This document shows, in pieces, positions 36,088-44,859 of a stretch of DNA of 64,000 nucleotides (position 1 is its first letter; each line of letters opens with the position of its first letter). A program made the position numbers and the translations under genes. The notes below the pieces were generated by a model that worked only from the letters and a program-made list of their open reading frames with translations, was not told where the DNA came from and did no database searches. This DNA is from VRUE01 sp963819755 (GTDB taxonomy: Bacteria > Actinomycetota > Thermoleophilia > Solirubrobacterales > 70-9): NCBI GenBank assembly GCA_963819755.1, contig CAWFXB010000002.1, positions 62,001 through 126,000 on the forward strand, written 5' to 3'.

Positions 36088-36770
36088 CGCCCGCCGTCCT
36101 TTCTCAGCCGGTAGCCAGCGCCACGGACGGTCTCGATCGACTTCACCCCGAAAGGCACGTCGATCTTGCGGCGCAGATAGCGCACGTAGACCTCGATCAC
36201 GTTGGAGCGATGCTCGAAGTCGTACTCCCATGCCTGGTCGAGCAGTTGCAGACGGCTGAGCACGTGGCCCGGCCTGCGCATGAAGGTCTCGAGCAGGGCG
36301 AACTCCTTGGCCGAGAGCTCGACCTCCGCATCGCCGCGCCAGACCTGGCGGGTCGCCGGGTCCAGCCGCAGGCCCCCGACCTCGACGATCGACGGCCGCT
36401 CGCTCTGACCGCGGCGGACCAGGGCACGAAGGCGGGCCAGCAGCTCGGCAAAGGAAAACGGCTTGGTGAGGTAGTCGTCGGCGCCGCCATCCAGCCCGGC
36501 GACGCGGTCCTCCAGGGCTCCCCGAGCGGTCAGCATCAGAACCGGCGACCAGATCCCTTCCTGGCGAAGCTGCCGGCAGGTTTCGAAGCCGTCGATGCCA
36601 GGGAGGATCACGTCGAGGACGATCGCGTCATAGGCGGATGACCGCGCCATTCCCACCGCATCCTCCCCTGCCCCGGCGACGTCGACGGTGAGGCCCTGCT
36701 CGCTGAGCCCGCGCCGGATCAACGCCGCCATCTTCACCTCGTCCTCGACGACCAGAACGTTCATCCCCAC
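36084..36770 (-). CDS. OmpR/PhoB-family response regulator 1
   Basis: 228 residues. Receiver domain: acidic pair (VVEDE), phospho-Asp in YDAIVLDVILPGIDG, Thr in LMLTARG, Lys in YLTKPF. The C-terminal winged helix has ELSAKEFALLETFMRRPG and the closing VKSIETVRGAGYRL. The start can be GTG 36770 or ATG 36764. The direct repeat TCATCT-n5-TCATCT (11-base period) lies 40 bases upstream of the ATG, exactly as expected for autoregulation by this class. The kinase gene overlaps its stop. Confidence 0.93.
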   Translation of the reverse strand: MGMNVLVVEDEVKMAALIRRGLSEQGLTVDVAGAGEDAVGMARSSAYDAIVLDVILPGIDGFETCRQLRQEGIWSPVLMLTARGALEDRVAGLDGGADDYLTKPFSFAELLARLRALVRRGQSERPSIVEVGGLRLDPATRQVWRGDAEVELSAKEFALLETFMRRPGHVLSRLQLLDQAWEYDFEHRSNVIEVYVRYLRRKIDVPFGVKSIETVRGAGYRLRKDGGR

Positions 36771-36785
36771 TAAAGATCCCAGAGA

Positions 36786-36804
36786 AGATGAACGCCAGAT
36801 GAGA
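36786..36804 (-). promoter_or_regulatory. TCTCATCTG regulon motif, site B (autoregulatory)
   Basis: Minus strand TCTCATCTGGCGTTCATC. The halves TCATCT and TCATCT are 11 bases apart, the spacing used by OmpR-type regulators. The site begins 40 bases before ATG 36764 of the response regulator. Confidence 0.6.
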
Positions 36805-36868
36805 GCCTCGGAGCCCCGTCTCCGGCCAAGTGACGTCTCTGAGTATCATTCTGTATTAGGGTGGCCAA

Positions 36869-36884
36869 ATTAGGTATCCCTAAT
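36869..36884. promoter_or_regulatory. Candidate iron box (IdeR/DtxR-type operator)
   Basis: ATTAGG-TATC-CCTAAT is a perfect 6-bp inverted repeat, matching the TTAGG...CCTAA arms of the IdeR/DtxR operator. Another TTAGGG lies at 36856. It sits 25 bases before the lipoprotein start (36909), where it would block transcription of the iron transporter when iron is plentiful. Confidence 0.7.
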
Positions 36885-36908
36885 CTCGCCACTCTCCTAG
36901 GAGGCTTC

Positions 36909-37940
36909 GTGAGTTCTCGAATCGACCGGCGCATCGTCGCCGCCCTGTGCCTAAGCTCGATCGCCGCCATTCTCGTCGCCGGATGCGGGGGGTCCTCCTC
37001 GGATTCGGGCGGCTCGCTGACCCTCTACAGCGCCCAGCACGAACCGACGACCGAGGGGTTGGTCAAGGGATTCGAAGAAGAGAACGGGGCGAAGGTCCAG
37101 GTTCGCTTCGGCGAGGACGAGGGGCTCGCCAGCCAGATCGAACAGGAGGGCGACGCCTCCCCCGCCGACGTCGTCCTGACCGAGAACACGCCGCCGCTGG
37201 AATTGCTGGCCGAGAAGGGCCTGCTCTCCAAGGTCGAGCCCGCGACGCTGGAAGAAGTGCCCTCCCAGTACAACTCGCCGACCGGGCACTGGGTCGGCGT
37301 CGCGGCGCGCGCGACGGTCATGGTCTACAACCCCGACCTGATCGCGGCCGGCGAACTGCCCGCCTCGATCCTCGACCTCGCCAAGCCCGAATGGAAGGGC
37401 AAGCTGGCGATCGCGCCGTCCGAGCCCGACTTCGTGCCGATCGTCAGCGCGATCGAGAAGCTCGATGGCGAAGCCGCCGCGAAGTCCTGGCTCGAAGGCT
37501 TCGCCGCCAACGCCAAGCACTACAACGACAACGAGGGGATCATCGCCGCCGTCGACAGCGGCCAGATCGGCGCCGGCATCATCAACCACTACTACTGGTA
37601 TGAGGCGGTGGCCGAGGAAGGCAAGGACAAGGTGCCCTCCAAGCTTCACTACTTCGGCAACGAAGACCCCGGGGCGCTCGTCAACATCTCCGGCGCCGGG
37701 GCGCTCGCGTCGAGCGGCGATCCCAAGCTCGCCCAGGAATTCCTCGCCTATGTCGTCAGCAAGGAAGGCCAGACCGCGATCGTCGAAAGCGGCGACTGGG
37801 AGTACCCGCTGAACAGCGCCGTGCCACCGCCGCCGGGGCTGAAGCCGTTCGACAGCCTCGAACCGCCGAAGGTCGGCCCCGCCGACCTCGGCGACGGCAG
37901 CGGCCCGGTCGAACTGATGGAACAGGTGGGTCTGCTCTAG
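36909..37940 (+). CDS. Iron(III) ABC transporter substrate-binding lipoprotein
   Basis: 343 residues from GTG 36909, preceded by AGGAGG. The signal ends in the lipobox LVAGC, so it is a membrane-anchored lipoprotein. The mature part has the ferric-binding-protein layout: LTLYSAQHEPTTEGLVKGFEE, ADVVLTENTPPLELL, GHWVGVAARATVMVYNPDL, and the Tyr pair in IINHYYWYEAVAE that would bind iron. Permease and ATPase genes follow within a few bases. The operator at 36869-36884 points to iron control. Confidence 0.92.
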   Translation: MSSRIDRRIVAALCLSSIAAILVAGCGGSSSDSGGSLTLYSAQHEPTTEGLVKGFEEENGAKVQVRFGEDEGLASQIEQEGDASPADVVLTENTPPLELLAEKGLLSKVEPATLEEVPSQYNSPTGHWVGVAARATVMVYNPDLIAAGELPASILDLAKPEWKGKLAIAPSEPDFVPIVSAIEKLDGEAAAKSWLEGFAANAKHYNDNEGIIAAVDSGQIGAGIINHYYWYEAVAEEGKDKVPSKLHYFGNEDPGALVNISGAGALASSGDPKLAQEFLAYVVSKEGQTAIVESGDWEYPLNSAVPPPPGLKPFDSLEPPKVGPADLGDGSGPVELMEQVGLL

Positions 37941-37943
37941 GCG

Positions 37944-39545
37944 ATGGAGGCGGCAAGCGCACCCCGCAGCGGAGCCGCATGGCCGGCGCCGTTGCGCTGG
38001 GCGCGGCGGGGTCGCCGGCGTCCGCCCGCGGCCCTGCTCGTCGTCTCCGCCCTCGTCGCACTGCTCGTCCTAGCGCCGGCCGGCTTCCTCCTCGACCAGA
38101 CGCTCTCGACCGGCTGGGGCGAAATCCAACGGCTGCTGTTCCGCCCCTTCGTCGGCGACCTGCTCGTCAACACGGCGACGCTGGTCGCGGTCGGGACCGT
38201 CGCCTGCACGGTCCTCGGCGTCGCGGTCGCCTGGTTCGTCGAGCGCACCGACCTGCCGGGGCGCAGGGCGTGGGCGGTGTTGGCGGCGCTGCCGATCACG
38301 GTGCCGGCCTTCGTGACCAGCTACAGCTGGGTCTCGATCACCCCGGCGGTGCAGGGCTTCTGGGGCGCGGCGGCGATCATCACGCTCGCCTACTACCCGC
38401 TGGTCTACCTGCCGGTGGCGGCGGTGCTGCGCGGCACCGATCCGGCCCTCGAGGAGAGCGCCCGCTCGCTGGGCATGGGGCCGTGGCGGACTTTCTTCCG
38501 CGTCACCCTGCCGCAGACCAGGATCGCCCTGCTCGGCGGCGCGCTGCTCGTCGCGGTCCACATGCTCTCGGAGTTCGGCGCCTTCGCGATGCTGCGCTTC
38601 CAGACCTTCACGACCGCGATCTACGACCAGTACAAGCTGAGCTTCGACGGCGCCGCGGCCTCGATGCTGGCGTCGGTGCTGGTGATCCTCTGCCTCGTGC
38701 TCCTCGTCGCCGAGTTGAGTGCGCGCGGGCGGGGGCGCTACGCGCGAGTCGACTCCGGCTCGCCGCGCCCGGCCACGCCGGCCCGCCTCGGCCACGGCAG
38801 GTGGGCAGTGAGCGCCGGCTTCACGGCGCTGATCGGGCTTGCCCTCGGCCTGCCCCTGGCCACCCTCGTCTACTGGGTCGCGACGGGCAGCTCGGCCGGC
38901 TTCGACCCGGGCGCGCTGCTGGCCGCCACCGGCACCTCGCTGAAGCTTGGGCTCGGCGCGGCCGCCCTGACCACGCTGCTGGCGCTGCCCGTCTCGATCC
39001 TCTCCGTGCGCCACCCGAGCCGCACCGCGACGCTGATCGAGCGGGCCACCTACATCCCCTTCGCCCTGCCGGGAATCGTGATCGCGCTCTCGCTGATCGT
39101 GCTCTCGATCCACTACTTCCCGGCGCTCTACGGAACGACCCAGCTGCTGATCGTCGCCTACGCGATCCTCACCCTGCCGCTCGCGCTCGTCGCCACCAGG
39201 GCGGCGCTGGCGCAGGCGCCCCCGGTCCACGAGGAGGTCGCCCGCTCGCTCGGCGCCCGGCCACTGGTGGCGATGGCCCGCGTCACCCTGCCCCGGATCC
39301 TGCCGGGCCTGGGAGCGGCGGCCGCGCTCGTCTTCCTGGCCACGGTGACCGAGCTGACGGCGACGCTGCTGCTGGCGCCGATCGGCACGCAGACCCTGGC
39401 GACGCAGTTCTGGGCGAAGGCGTCGACCCTCTCCTACGGAGCGGCGGCCCCCTACGCTGCGTTGATGGTCGCGATCTCCGCCCTCCCCACCTACCTCTTG
39501 ACCCGCCGCCTCGGCGGCGTCGTAGCGCCGGCGGAAGAGCGATGA
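37944..39545 (+). CDS. Iron(III) ABC transporter permease, fused double domain
   Basis: 533 residues with about 12 membrane helices in two repeated halves. Each half has an EAA-type coupling loop: EESARSLGMGPWRTFFRVTLPQ at about 170-191 and EEVARSLGARPLVAMARVTLPR at about 430-451. This is the FbpB/FutB-type arrangement in which one chain forms the whole channel. It begins three bases after the binding protein stop and overlaps the ATPase start by four bases (ATGA), so the three genes form one operon. Confidence 0.93.
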   Translation: MEAASAPRSGAAWPAPLRWARRGRRRPPAALLVVSALVALLVLAPAGFLLDQTLSTGWGEIQRLLFRPFVGDLLVNTATLVAVGTVACTVLGVAVAWFVERTDLPGRRAWAVLAALPITVPAFVTSYSWVSITPAVQGFWGAAAIITLAYYPLVYLPVAAVLRGTDPALEESARSLGMGPWRTFFRVTLPQTRIALLGGALLVAVHMLSEFGAFAMLRFQTFTTAIYDQYKLSFDGAAASMLASVLVILCLVLLVAELSARGRGRYARVDSGSPRPATPARLGHGRWAVSAGFTALIGLALGLPLATLVYWVATGSSAGFDPGALLAATGTSLKLGLGAAALTTLLALPVSILSVRHPSRTATLIERATYIPFALPGIVIALSLIVLSIHYFPALYGTTQLLIVAYAILTLPLALVATRAALAQAPPVHEEVARSLGARPLVAMARVTLPRILPGLGAAAALVFLATVTELTATLLLAPIGTQTLATQFWAKASTLSYGAAAPYAALMVAISALPTYLLTRRLGGVVAPAEER

Positions 39546-40645
39546 TGAGCCCGGCCGCATCGCTCTCGGTCGCCGGCCTGAGCAAAGCGTTCGGCGACTC
39601 GCCCGTCCTCTCCGGCCTCGACCTCGAGGTCCCGGCCGGCAGCCTGACGGCGGTCCTCGGCCCCTCCGGCTGCGGCAAGACGACGCTGCTGCGGCTGCTC
39701 GGCGGCTTCGAGCACGCCGACCAGGGCACGATCCGGCTCGGCGACCGGATGCTCTGCGACGCTGGCATGCACCTCGCGCCCGAGCGGCGCGAGATCGGCT
39801 TCGTCCCCCAGGAGGGGGCGCTCTTCCCGCACCTCGACGTCGCCGCCAACGTCGGCTTCGGCTTGCCGCGCTCGCAACGGCGCGGCGGCCGGGTCGAGGA
39901 GCTGCTGCAACTGGTCGATCTGCAGGGCCTGGCCAAGCGCCTCCCCCACCAGCTCTCCGGCGGCCAGCAGCAGCGTGTCGCGCTGGCGCGGGCGCTGGCG
40001 CCGGAACCGGGCCTGGTCCTGCTCGACGAGCCCTTCGACGCCCTCGACGCCGGCCTGCGGGCGCAGGTGCGCGGCGAGGTTCGCGAGGCCCTGCGGGCGG
40101 CCGGGGCCACCGCGCTGCTCGTCACCCACGACCAGGAGGAGGCGCTGTCGCTGGCCGACCTCGTCGCCGTCATGCGCGGCGGGCGCATCGTCCAGGCCGC
40201 CGATCCGCAGACGCTCTACCGCGACCCGGTCGACGCCGACGTCGCCCACTTCGTCGGTGAGGCGGTGCTGCTGGAGGGACGGCTCGACGGCGACTACGCC
40301 GAGACCCCGCTCGGGCATCTGCGCACTCGCGGCGGCGACGGGGCCGACGGGGCCTGGGCGACGCTGATGCTGCGCCCCGAGCAGATCCTCTGCCACCCCG
40401 TCCCGATGGTCGGCGACGGGGCTCACGGTCGCGTCCTCTCAACCGAGTTCTACGGCCACGACGCGACGGCGCGGATCGCGCTTGAGGGGCCGGCCGGCCT
40501 GGAGGTCGTCGCCCGGGCCCTGGGTCACCGTGCCCCACGAGTCGGCGAAGAGGTGGTCGTCGAGGTCGAGGGGACCGCGGTGGCGTACCCGGACGCCAGA
40601 CGCGAGCACGGCCCCGACGCCGAGCGCCTCCTGACTCTCGGCTAG
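39542..40645 (+). CDS. Iron(III) ABC transporter ATP-binding protein
   Basis: 367 residues. Walker A GPSGCGKTTL, the Q-loop in VPQEGALFPHLDV, signature LSGGQQQRVALARAL, Walker B LVLLDEPFDALD, and the H-loop THDQEEA. The C-terminal third is a TOBE-like regulatory domain (RPEQILCHP, VLSTEFYGHDATARI), as in FbpC. It energises the permease encoded upstream. Last gene of the iron-uptake operon. Confidence 0.94.
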   Translation: MMSPAASLSVAGLSKAFGDSPVLSGLDLEVPAGSLTAVLGPSGCGKTTLLRLLGGFEHADQGTIRLGDRMLCDAGMHLAPERREIGFVPQEGALFPHLDVAANVGFGLPRSQRRGGRVEELLQLVDLQGLAKRLPHQLSGGQQQRVALARALAPEPGLVLLDEPFDALDAGLRAQVRGEVREALRAAGATALLVTHDQEEALSLADLVAVMRGGRIVQAADPQTLYRDPVDADVAHFVGEAVLLEGRLDGDYAETPLGHLRTRGGDGADGAWATLMLRPEQILCHPVPMVGDGAHGRVLSTEFYGHDATARIALEGPAGLEVVARALGHRAPRVGEEVVVEVEGTAVAYPDARREHGPDAERLLTLG

Positions 40646-40747
40646 GCCACGACGCAGCGAACCGGGCTAGATGGCTGATTCCACGGGCCGATCCTGCCAG
40701 CAGGGGATGACGGATGGTCAAGGCATCCGAGCTTCAGCCCTCAGTGC

Positions 40748-40793
40748 TGACTGGTCGATTGACCCACGCATACGGTGGCAAATCGACCAGTCA
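40748..40793. terminator. 13-bp inverted repeat after the iron operon
   Basis: TGACTGGTCGATT (40748-40760) and its exact complement AATCGACCAGTCA (40781-40793) enclose a 20-base loop. It lies in the 228-base gene-free stretch between the convergent iron operon and the COG4705-like gene, where a bidirectional terminator is expected. No other feature is seen in that stretch. Confidence 0.55.
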
Positions 40794-40873
40794 GTGCCGT
40801 GCTACGCGCGCGCGGACGGCTTGCTTGGCGCTGGAAAGACGCCCGCCACGGCCATCGCCGTGGAATCAACCAT

Positions 40874-42127
40874 CTACGCCGTGACCGCCGCGACGGTCTC
40901 GGTCGGGTAGCCAAGCTCGGATATCCGCTGCGGGAGATCGACGTGGAGCCAGTGGGAGATGTGAGCGGGCGGAGTCTCGAGGATGATCTCCCCGTAAGCC
41001 CTCGCTTCCAGCTCTTCGACGATGTCGTCGTAGGCGTTGGGGCTGTTGGCGACCCTGCCGGCGACCGTCGCGCCGCCGGCCCTTCGAGCTGCAGCAGCGC
41101 CCTCGCCAACAGCGCCTCGCCGCTCTTCGCGTCCGGGCTGTTGCGATCGAAGCCGAGGTGGTCCGGGTTCGGCACCAGGACGAAGAAGCGTGCCGCGCCC
41201 GCCGCCGCCCGTCGTCGCACCGCCTCGAGCAGCGACGCGGTCGCCTCGACCTTGTTGAGCACGACCAGGACCACCGGACTTCCTTCCCCGGATCGGTCGC
41301 GGACGGTCGCGATCGGCCCGGAGCGGATCACGTCCCGCTTGGAGATCGCCAGGTAGACGACCAGCGCGAGGATCGTCGAGAGGAAGATGATGCTGGTCAG
41401 GTTGGTGCCGAGACCGAGGCCGCCTTCTCCGGTCGGCGAGGCGAGGTAGTCGCCGATCGAGGCGCCGAGCGGCCGGGTGAGGATGTAGGCGAGCCAGAAG
41501 GAGAGGATCGCGTTCATCCGCAGGCCGAAGTGCAGAACCGCGACGACGACGATCGCCCCGGCGAAGATCCCGAGGGCGGCGAGGTAGCCGAGTTCGAGCT
41601 GCTCGGAGAGGAAGTCGCCGGCGGAGGTGCCGAGAGCGAAGGTGAAGAGGATCGCCAGCCAGTAGAAGCGCCTCGCGCCGGGTGGTGAAGATCGTGTGGA
41701 CCGAGAGGGTGCGCTCGACCGCGTACCAGCTGGCGAACACGCAGATCAGGATCGCGCTGAAGGCTATCGTCGTCGTTTCCAGGGTGACGCCGTAGTTTTC
41801 GACCAGGTTGTCGCTGACCAGGGTGCCGACGACGCTGATCAGAACCACCGCCAGCCAGTAGATGCCGGGGACGTACCTGCGCGCCCTGAACTGGAAGACG
41901 AGCATCGCGATCAGTAGGGCTCCCATCAGGTAGCTGGTGTTGGTGAGCCCGAGGCCGAGGTTTTCGTTGAGGTTGTCGGCGAAGGTCTCACCGACCGTCG
42001 TGCAGAGAACCTTGATCAACCAGAAGTAGACGGTGATCTCCGGGACCTTGTTGAGCATCCGACGACCCGGCGACGGGGTGTCGTTGCGGGTGACTTCGGC
42101 CAGCGGCGGTGCTGCGATCTCATTCAT
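40874..42127 (-). CDS. COG4705-like membrane protein with USP-like C-terminal domain, paralogue 2 (two frameshifts)
   Basis: About 415 residues after repair. Residues 1-265 are paralogous to the protein at 33813-34658 (NKVPEITVYFWLIKVLCTTVGE, TLSVHTIFTTRREA, MNAILSFWLAYILTRPLGASIGDYLA). An extra C-terminal domain follows (VVLVVLNKVEATASLLEAV, FFVLVPNPDHL, then DDIVEELEARAYGEIILETPP), of the USP-like nucleotide-binding type. The frame is broken by one extra base near 41670 (GAGGCG-C-TTCTAC) and one missing base near 41077. These breaks compensate, so the stop at 40874 is in the original frame. The motif TCTCATCTG lies 41 bases before the ATG. Confidence 0.75.
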   Translation of the reverse strand: MNEIAAPPLAEVTRNDTPSPGRRMLNKVPEITVYFWLIKVLCTTVGETFADNLNENLGLGLTNTSYLMGALLIAMLVFQFRARRYVPGIYWLAVVLISVVGTLVSDNLVENYGVTLETTTIAFSAILICVFASWYAVERTLSVHTIFTTRREALLLAGDPLHLRSRHLRRRLPLRAARTRLPRRPRDLRRGDRRRRGSALRPADERDPLLLARLHPHPAARRLDRRLPRLADRRRRPRSRHQPDQHHLPLDDPRAGRLPGDLQAGRDPLRADRDRPRPIRGRKSGGPGRAQQGRGDRVAARGGATTGGGGRGTLLRPGAEPGPPRLRSQQPGREERRGAVGEGAAAARRAGGATVAGRVANSPNAYDDIVEELEARAYGEIILETPPAHISHWLHVDLPQRISELGYPTETVAAVTA

Positions 42128-42150
42128 GGCGCGGCAGTGTTGGGCACCGC

Positions 42151-42195
42151 GCTTAACTACAGATGAGAGCCGCCGCATCTCATCTGCGGTTAAGG
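42151..42195. promoter_or_regulatory. Divergent TCTCATCTG regulon motifs, site C
   Basis: Two copies point outward from each other, nine bases apart: TCTCATCTGTAGTTAAGC on the minus strand (42168-42151) towards the COG4705-like gene, and TCTCATCTGCGGTTAAGG on the plus strand (42178-42195) towards DedA. Each begins exactly 41 bases before the ATG of its gene (42127 and 42219). Confidence 0.65.
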
Positions 42196-42218
42196 CCGGG
42201 GCAAGAAAGTGCCGCCGC

Positions 42219-42866
42219 ATGAACGCCTTTCTGCTCGCCAGCGTCACCGACAAGGTCGTCGAACCGATCGTCAACGTCGCCACCGAATTCATCGGCTCGG
42301 CCGGCGTGGTCGCCGTTTTCCTGCTGATGACGCTGGAGTCGGCCTGCATCCCGATACCGAGCGAGGCGATCATGCTCTTCGCCGGCTTCAGCGTCTCCGA
42401 AGGGGAACTGACCCTGTTCGGGATCGTCGCCGCCGGCGTGCTGGGAAACCTCGTCGGGTCCTGGATCGCCTACGCGGCCGGCTACTACGGGCGACTCGAC
42501 CTGCTCGAAAAGAACAAGTTGATCCACATCAGCCCCAAGCACCTCAAATGGGCCGACGACTGGTTCGAGCGCTACGGCACCGCGACCGTCTTCTTCTCGC
42601 GGATGCTGCCGATCGTCCGCACCTTCATCTCACTCCCCGCCGGGGTGGCGAAAATGCCGTTCTGGCGCTTCAGCGCCTTCACCTTGCTGGGCTCGATCCC
42701 GTGGGTCCTGGCGCTGGCGATCGTCGGCGAAAAGGTCGGCGACAACTGGGAACAGTGGCGCCACAAGCTCGGCTACCTCGACTACCTGGTCCTGGCCGCC
42801 ATCGTCATCGGGATCGCCTACCTGATCGTGAAGCGGCGGCGTTCATCGCCACCGGTCTCCGCTTGA
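42219..42866 (+). CDS. DedA-family membrane protein
   Basis: 215 residues, four to six hydrophobic helices. The DedA marks are all present: IPIPSEAIMLFAGF, GNLVGSWIAYAAGYYG, the FSRMLPIVRTFISLPAGVAKMPFWRF loop with its two essential Arg, and the closing VLALAIVGEKVG. DedA proteins recycle undecaprenyl phosphate or flip phospholipids and influence envelope stress and cationic antibiotic tolerance. The motif site C sits 41 bases before its ATG. It converges with the kinase gene of system 2 and overlaps its end by 48 bases. Confidence 0.9.
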   Translation: MNAFLLASVTDKVVEPIVNVATEFIGSAGVVAVFLLMTLESACIPIPSEAIMLFAGFSVSEGELTLFGIVAAGVLGNLVGSWIAYAAGYYGRLDLLEKNKLIHISPKHLKWADDWFERYGTATVFFSRMLPIVRTFISLPAGVAKMPFWRFSAFTLLGSIPWVLALAIVGEKVGDNWEQWRHKLGYLDYLVLAAIVIGIAYLIVKRRRSSPPVSA

Positions 42867-44199
42867 AGTCCCACAACCGGGAGCGTGACGGTGACGGTGG
42901 ACCGCTCCGCCCGGACCTTGCCGCCGTGGCGCTCCGCGGTCGCCCTGACTATCGCCAGCCCGATGCCCGAGCCCGCGCGTCCGCGCGCCTCATCGGCCCG
43001 CCAGAACCGCTCGAACGCGCTCTCCTCGCTGCCGGGCGGAAACCCCTCGCCTTCGTCGCTGACGGCGACCTCGGCACGTCCATCGGCGACCCGCAGCGAA
43101 ATCGTGACTCGGCCCCCGCGAGGCCCGTGCAGGGCCGCGTTGTCGAGCAGGTTCTCGAAGCTGCGGGCGAGCGCGTCGGGCTCGCCGATAACCGTCGCCG
43201 GCCCGTCGATCTCGGTGACGACGTTTGACCGGCCGGCGCTGACCTCGGCCACGGTGCGCTCGAGCCGCACCGGCCGCTCGGGCGCGTCCGCACCCGTCTC
43301 GCGCTCGAGCACCAGCAGGTCGTCGACCAGCCGGCGCAGGCGGTCGGCGTCTCCCTGCAGATCGGCGATCACCTCGGCGCCGGCGCCGTGGCGGGCGAGG
43401 AAGTCGACGTTGCCGATCAACGAGGTGAGCGGGGTGCGAAGCTCATGACTGGCATCGGCGAGAAAGCGCCGTTCGCGCTCTTGGGCGCGCTCCAGCGCGC
43501 CGAGCATTGCGTTGAGCGTGCGGGCGAGCTCGCCGATCTCCTCCGGGTTGGCCGGCTCCGCCAGCCGCCGGGAAGCGTCGCCGGTCTGCTCGATCTTGGT
43601 CGCCGACGAAGCCAGCTCACGGAGGGGCCGGACGCTGCGCCTGGTCAGCAGCGCCGCCGCCAGGCCGCCGACGAGGACGGCCACCGCGCCGCAGAGCAGG
43701 AGCAGGACGGTCAGCTGGTGCAGGGTGTCCTCGATGTCGGCGGTGCTGGCTGCGACCAGCGCCACCCCGCCGGCCGCGGGGCCACCGACGTCGGCGATCG
43801 GCGCCGCGAAGATCCGGATCGGTTCTCCGTCCAGCTCCGCTTCGGCGTAGCCGCTGTCGCCGCGCAGCGCCGCGCCGACCTCGGGCCCGCGCGGCAGCAG
43901 CTTCGCGCCGAGTGCCAGCGAGCGGGCGACGATCGACACGGTGCCGATCCAGGACCTCGACGCTCAGCTGCCGTGCCCGACAGCGGCGATTCGAGCGCAC
44001 CGGGCGAGGTCAGCACCGCCGGCGCGGAAACGCTGAGGCGCGCGACTTCGATCGCTCGCTGGCGCAGGCTGCGGTCCAACGAGGAGTGCATCTGGTTGCT
44101 GACGATGACCCGGGCGCCGGCCCCGAAGACGATCACCGCGAGCAGCACCGCCGCGATCGAGGCTGCGATCAGGCGAAAGTTGAGGCTGCGAGCCCTCAC
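42818..44199 (-). CDS. Sensor histidine kinase (system 2), frameshifted
   Basis: Starts at GTG 44199, overlapping the regulator stop (GTGA). It begins with TM1 (FRLIAASIAAVLLAVIVFGAG). The frame changes near 43982 and again near 43945, so the periplasmic part reads in three frames (SPLSG, then RQLSVEVLDRH, then VARSLALGAKLLPRGPEVG). From 43939 on it is intact: TM2 VLLLLCGAVAVLVGGLAAALL, HAMP, H-box FLADASHELRTPLTSLI, N-box and GSGIGLAIVR. The two indels together restore the original reading, which argues for assembly error. Confidence 0.8.
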
Positions 44200-44855
44200 G
44201 CGTCGAGTATGAAGCCGACCCCCCGCACGGTCCGGATCATCGGCGGATCGCCGAGCTTGCGCCGCAGCCTGCCGACGTAGCGATCGACGATGTTGTTCAC
44301 CGCGGCCCCTCCCCAGATCCGCTCGATCGCGGTGTCGCGGGAAACGACGCTGCGCGGGATCGCGCAACAGCAGCTCGAGCAGCTGGCTCTCGCGCGCGCT
44401 CAACTCGATCGCCTGCCCTCCCGCCCTTTCGGCCGTATTGGTCGTGGTGTCCAGGGTGAGTCCCGCGTAGCTGAGGCGGTCGCTGCGGTCGCGCCCGCGC
44501 CGGGTGAGGGCATGCAGGCGTGCGACGACCTCGTCGATGGCAAACGGCTTCACGACGTAGTCGTCGGCGCCGGCATCGAGTCCGTGCACCCGGTCCTCGA
44601 CGGCGTCGCGCGCGGTGAGCATCAGGACGCCACCGCTGATGCCCTTCTCGCGCAGCCGCCGGCAGACGTCGATGCCGCTGAGACCCGGCATCGCCACGTC
44701 GAGCACGACGAGGTCGGGTGCGGACCCCTCCGCGATCGCCAGGGCCATTCCTCCATCGGTGCCGAGCGCACCTCGAATCCCTCGGCCGCGAGGCTGCGCT
44801 CCAGCATCCGCCGCACCGATGCGTCGTCCTCGACGATCAGCACCCGCTCGGCCAC
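44196..44855 (-). CDS. OmpR-family response regulator 2, frameshifted
   Basis: Starts at GTG 44855 (AERVLIVEDDASVRRMLERSLAAEGFEV). One base is missing near 44759, and one extra C lies in the run at 44356-44358. Rejoined, it has the phospho-acceptor in DLVVLDVAMPGLSG, LMLTARDAVEDRV, DDYVVKPF, and a winged-helix domain ending in a RTVRGVGFIL-type segment and a stop at 44196. Four bases separate it from the upstream permease gene, so it belongs to the LolA-like/ABC operon. Confidence 0.8.
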
Positions 44856-44859
44856 TGCC

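Noticed and set aside
36861..36908. Earlier start for the iron-binding lipoprotein
   Set aside because: The region holds the iron box, and GTG 36909 has AGGAGG and gives a proper lipobox signal.
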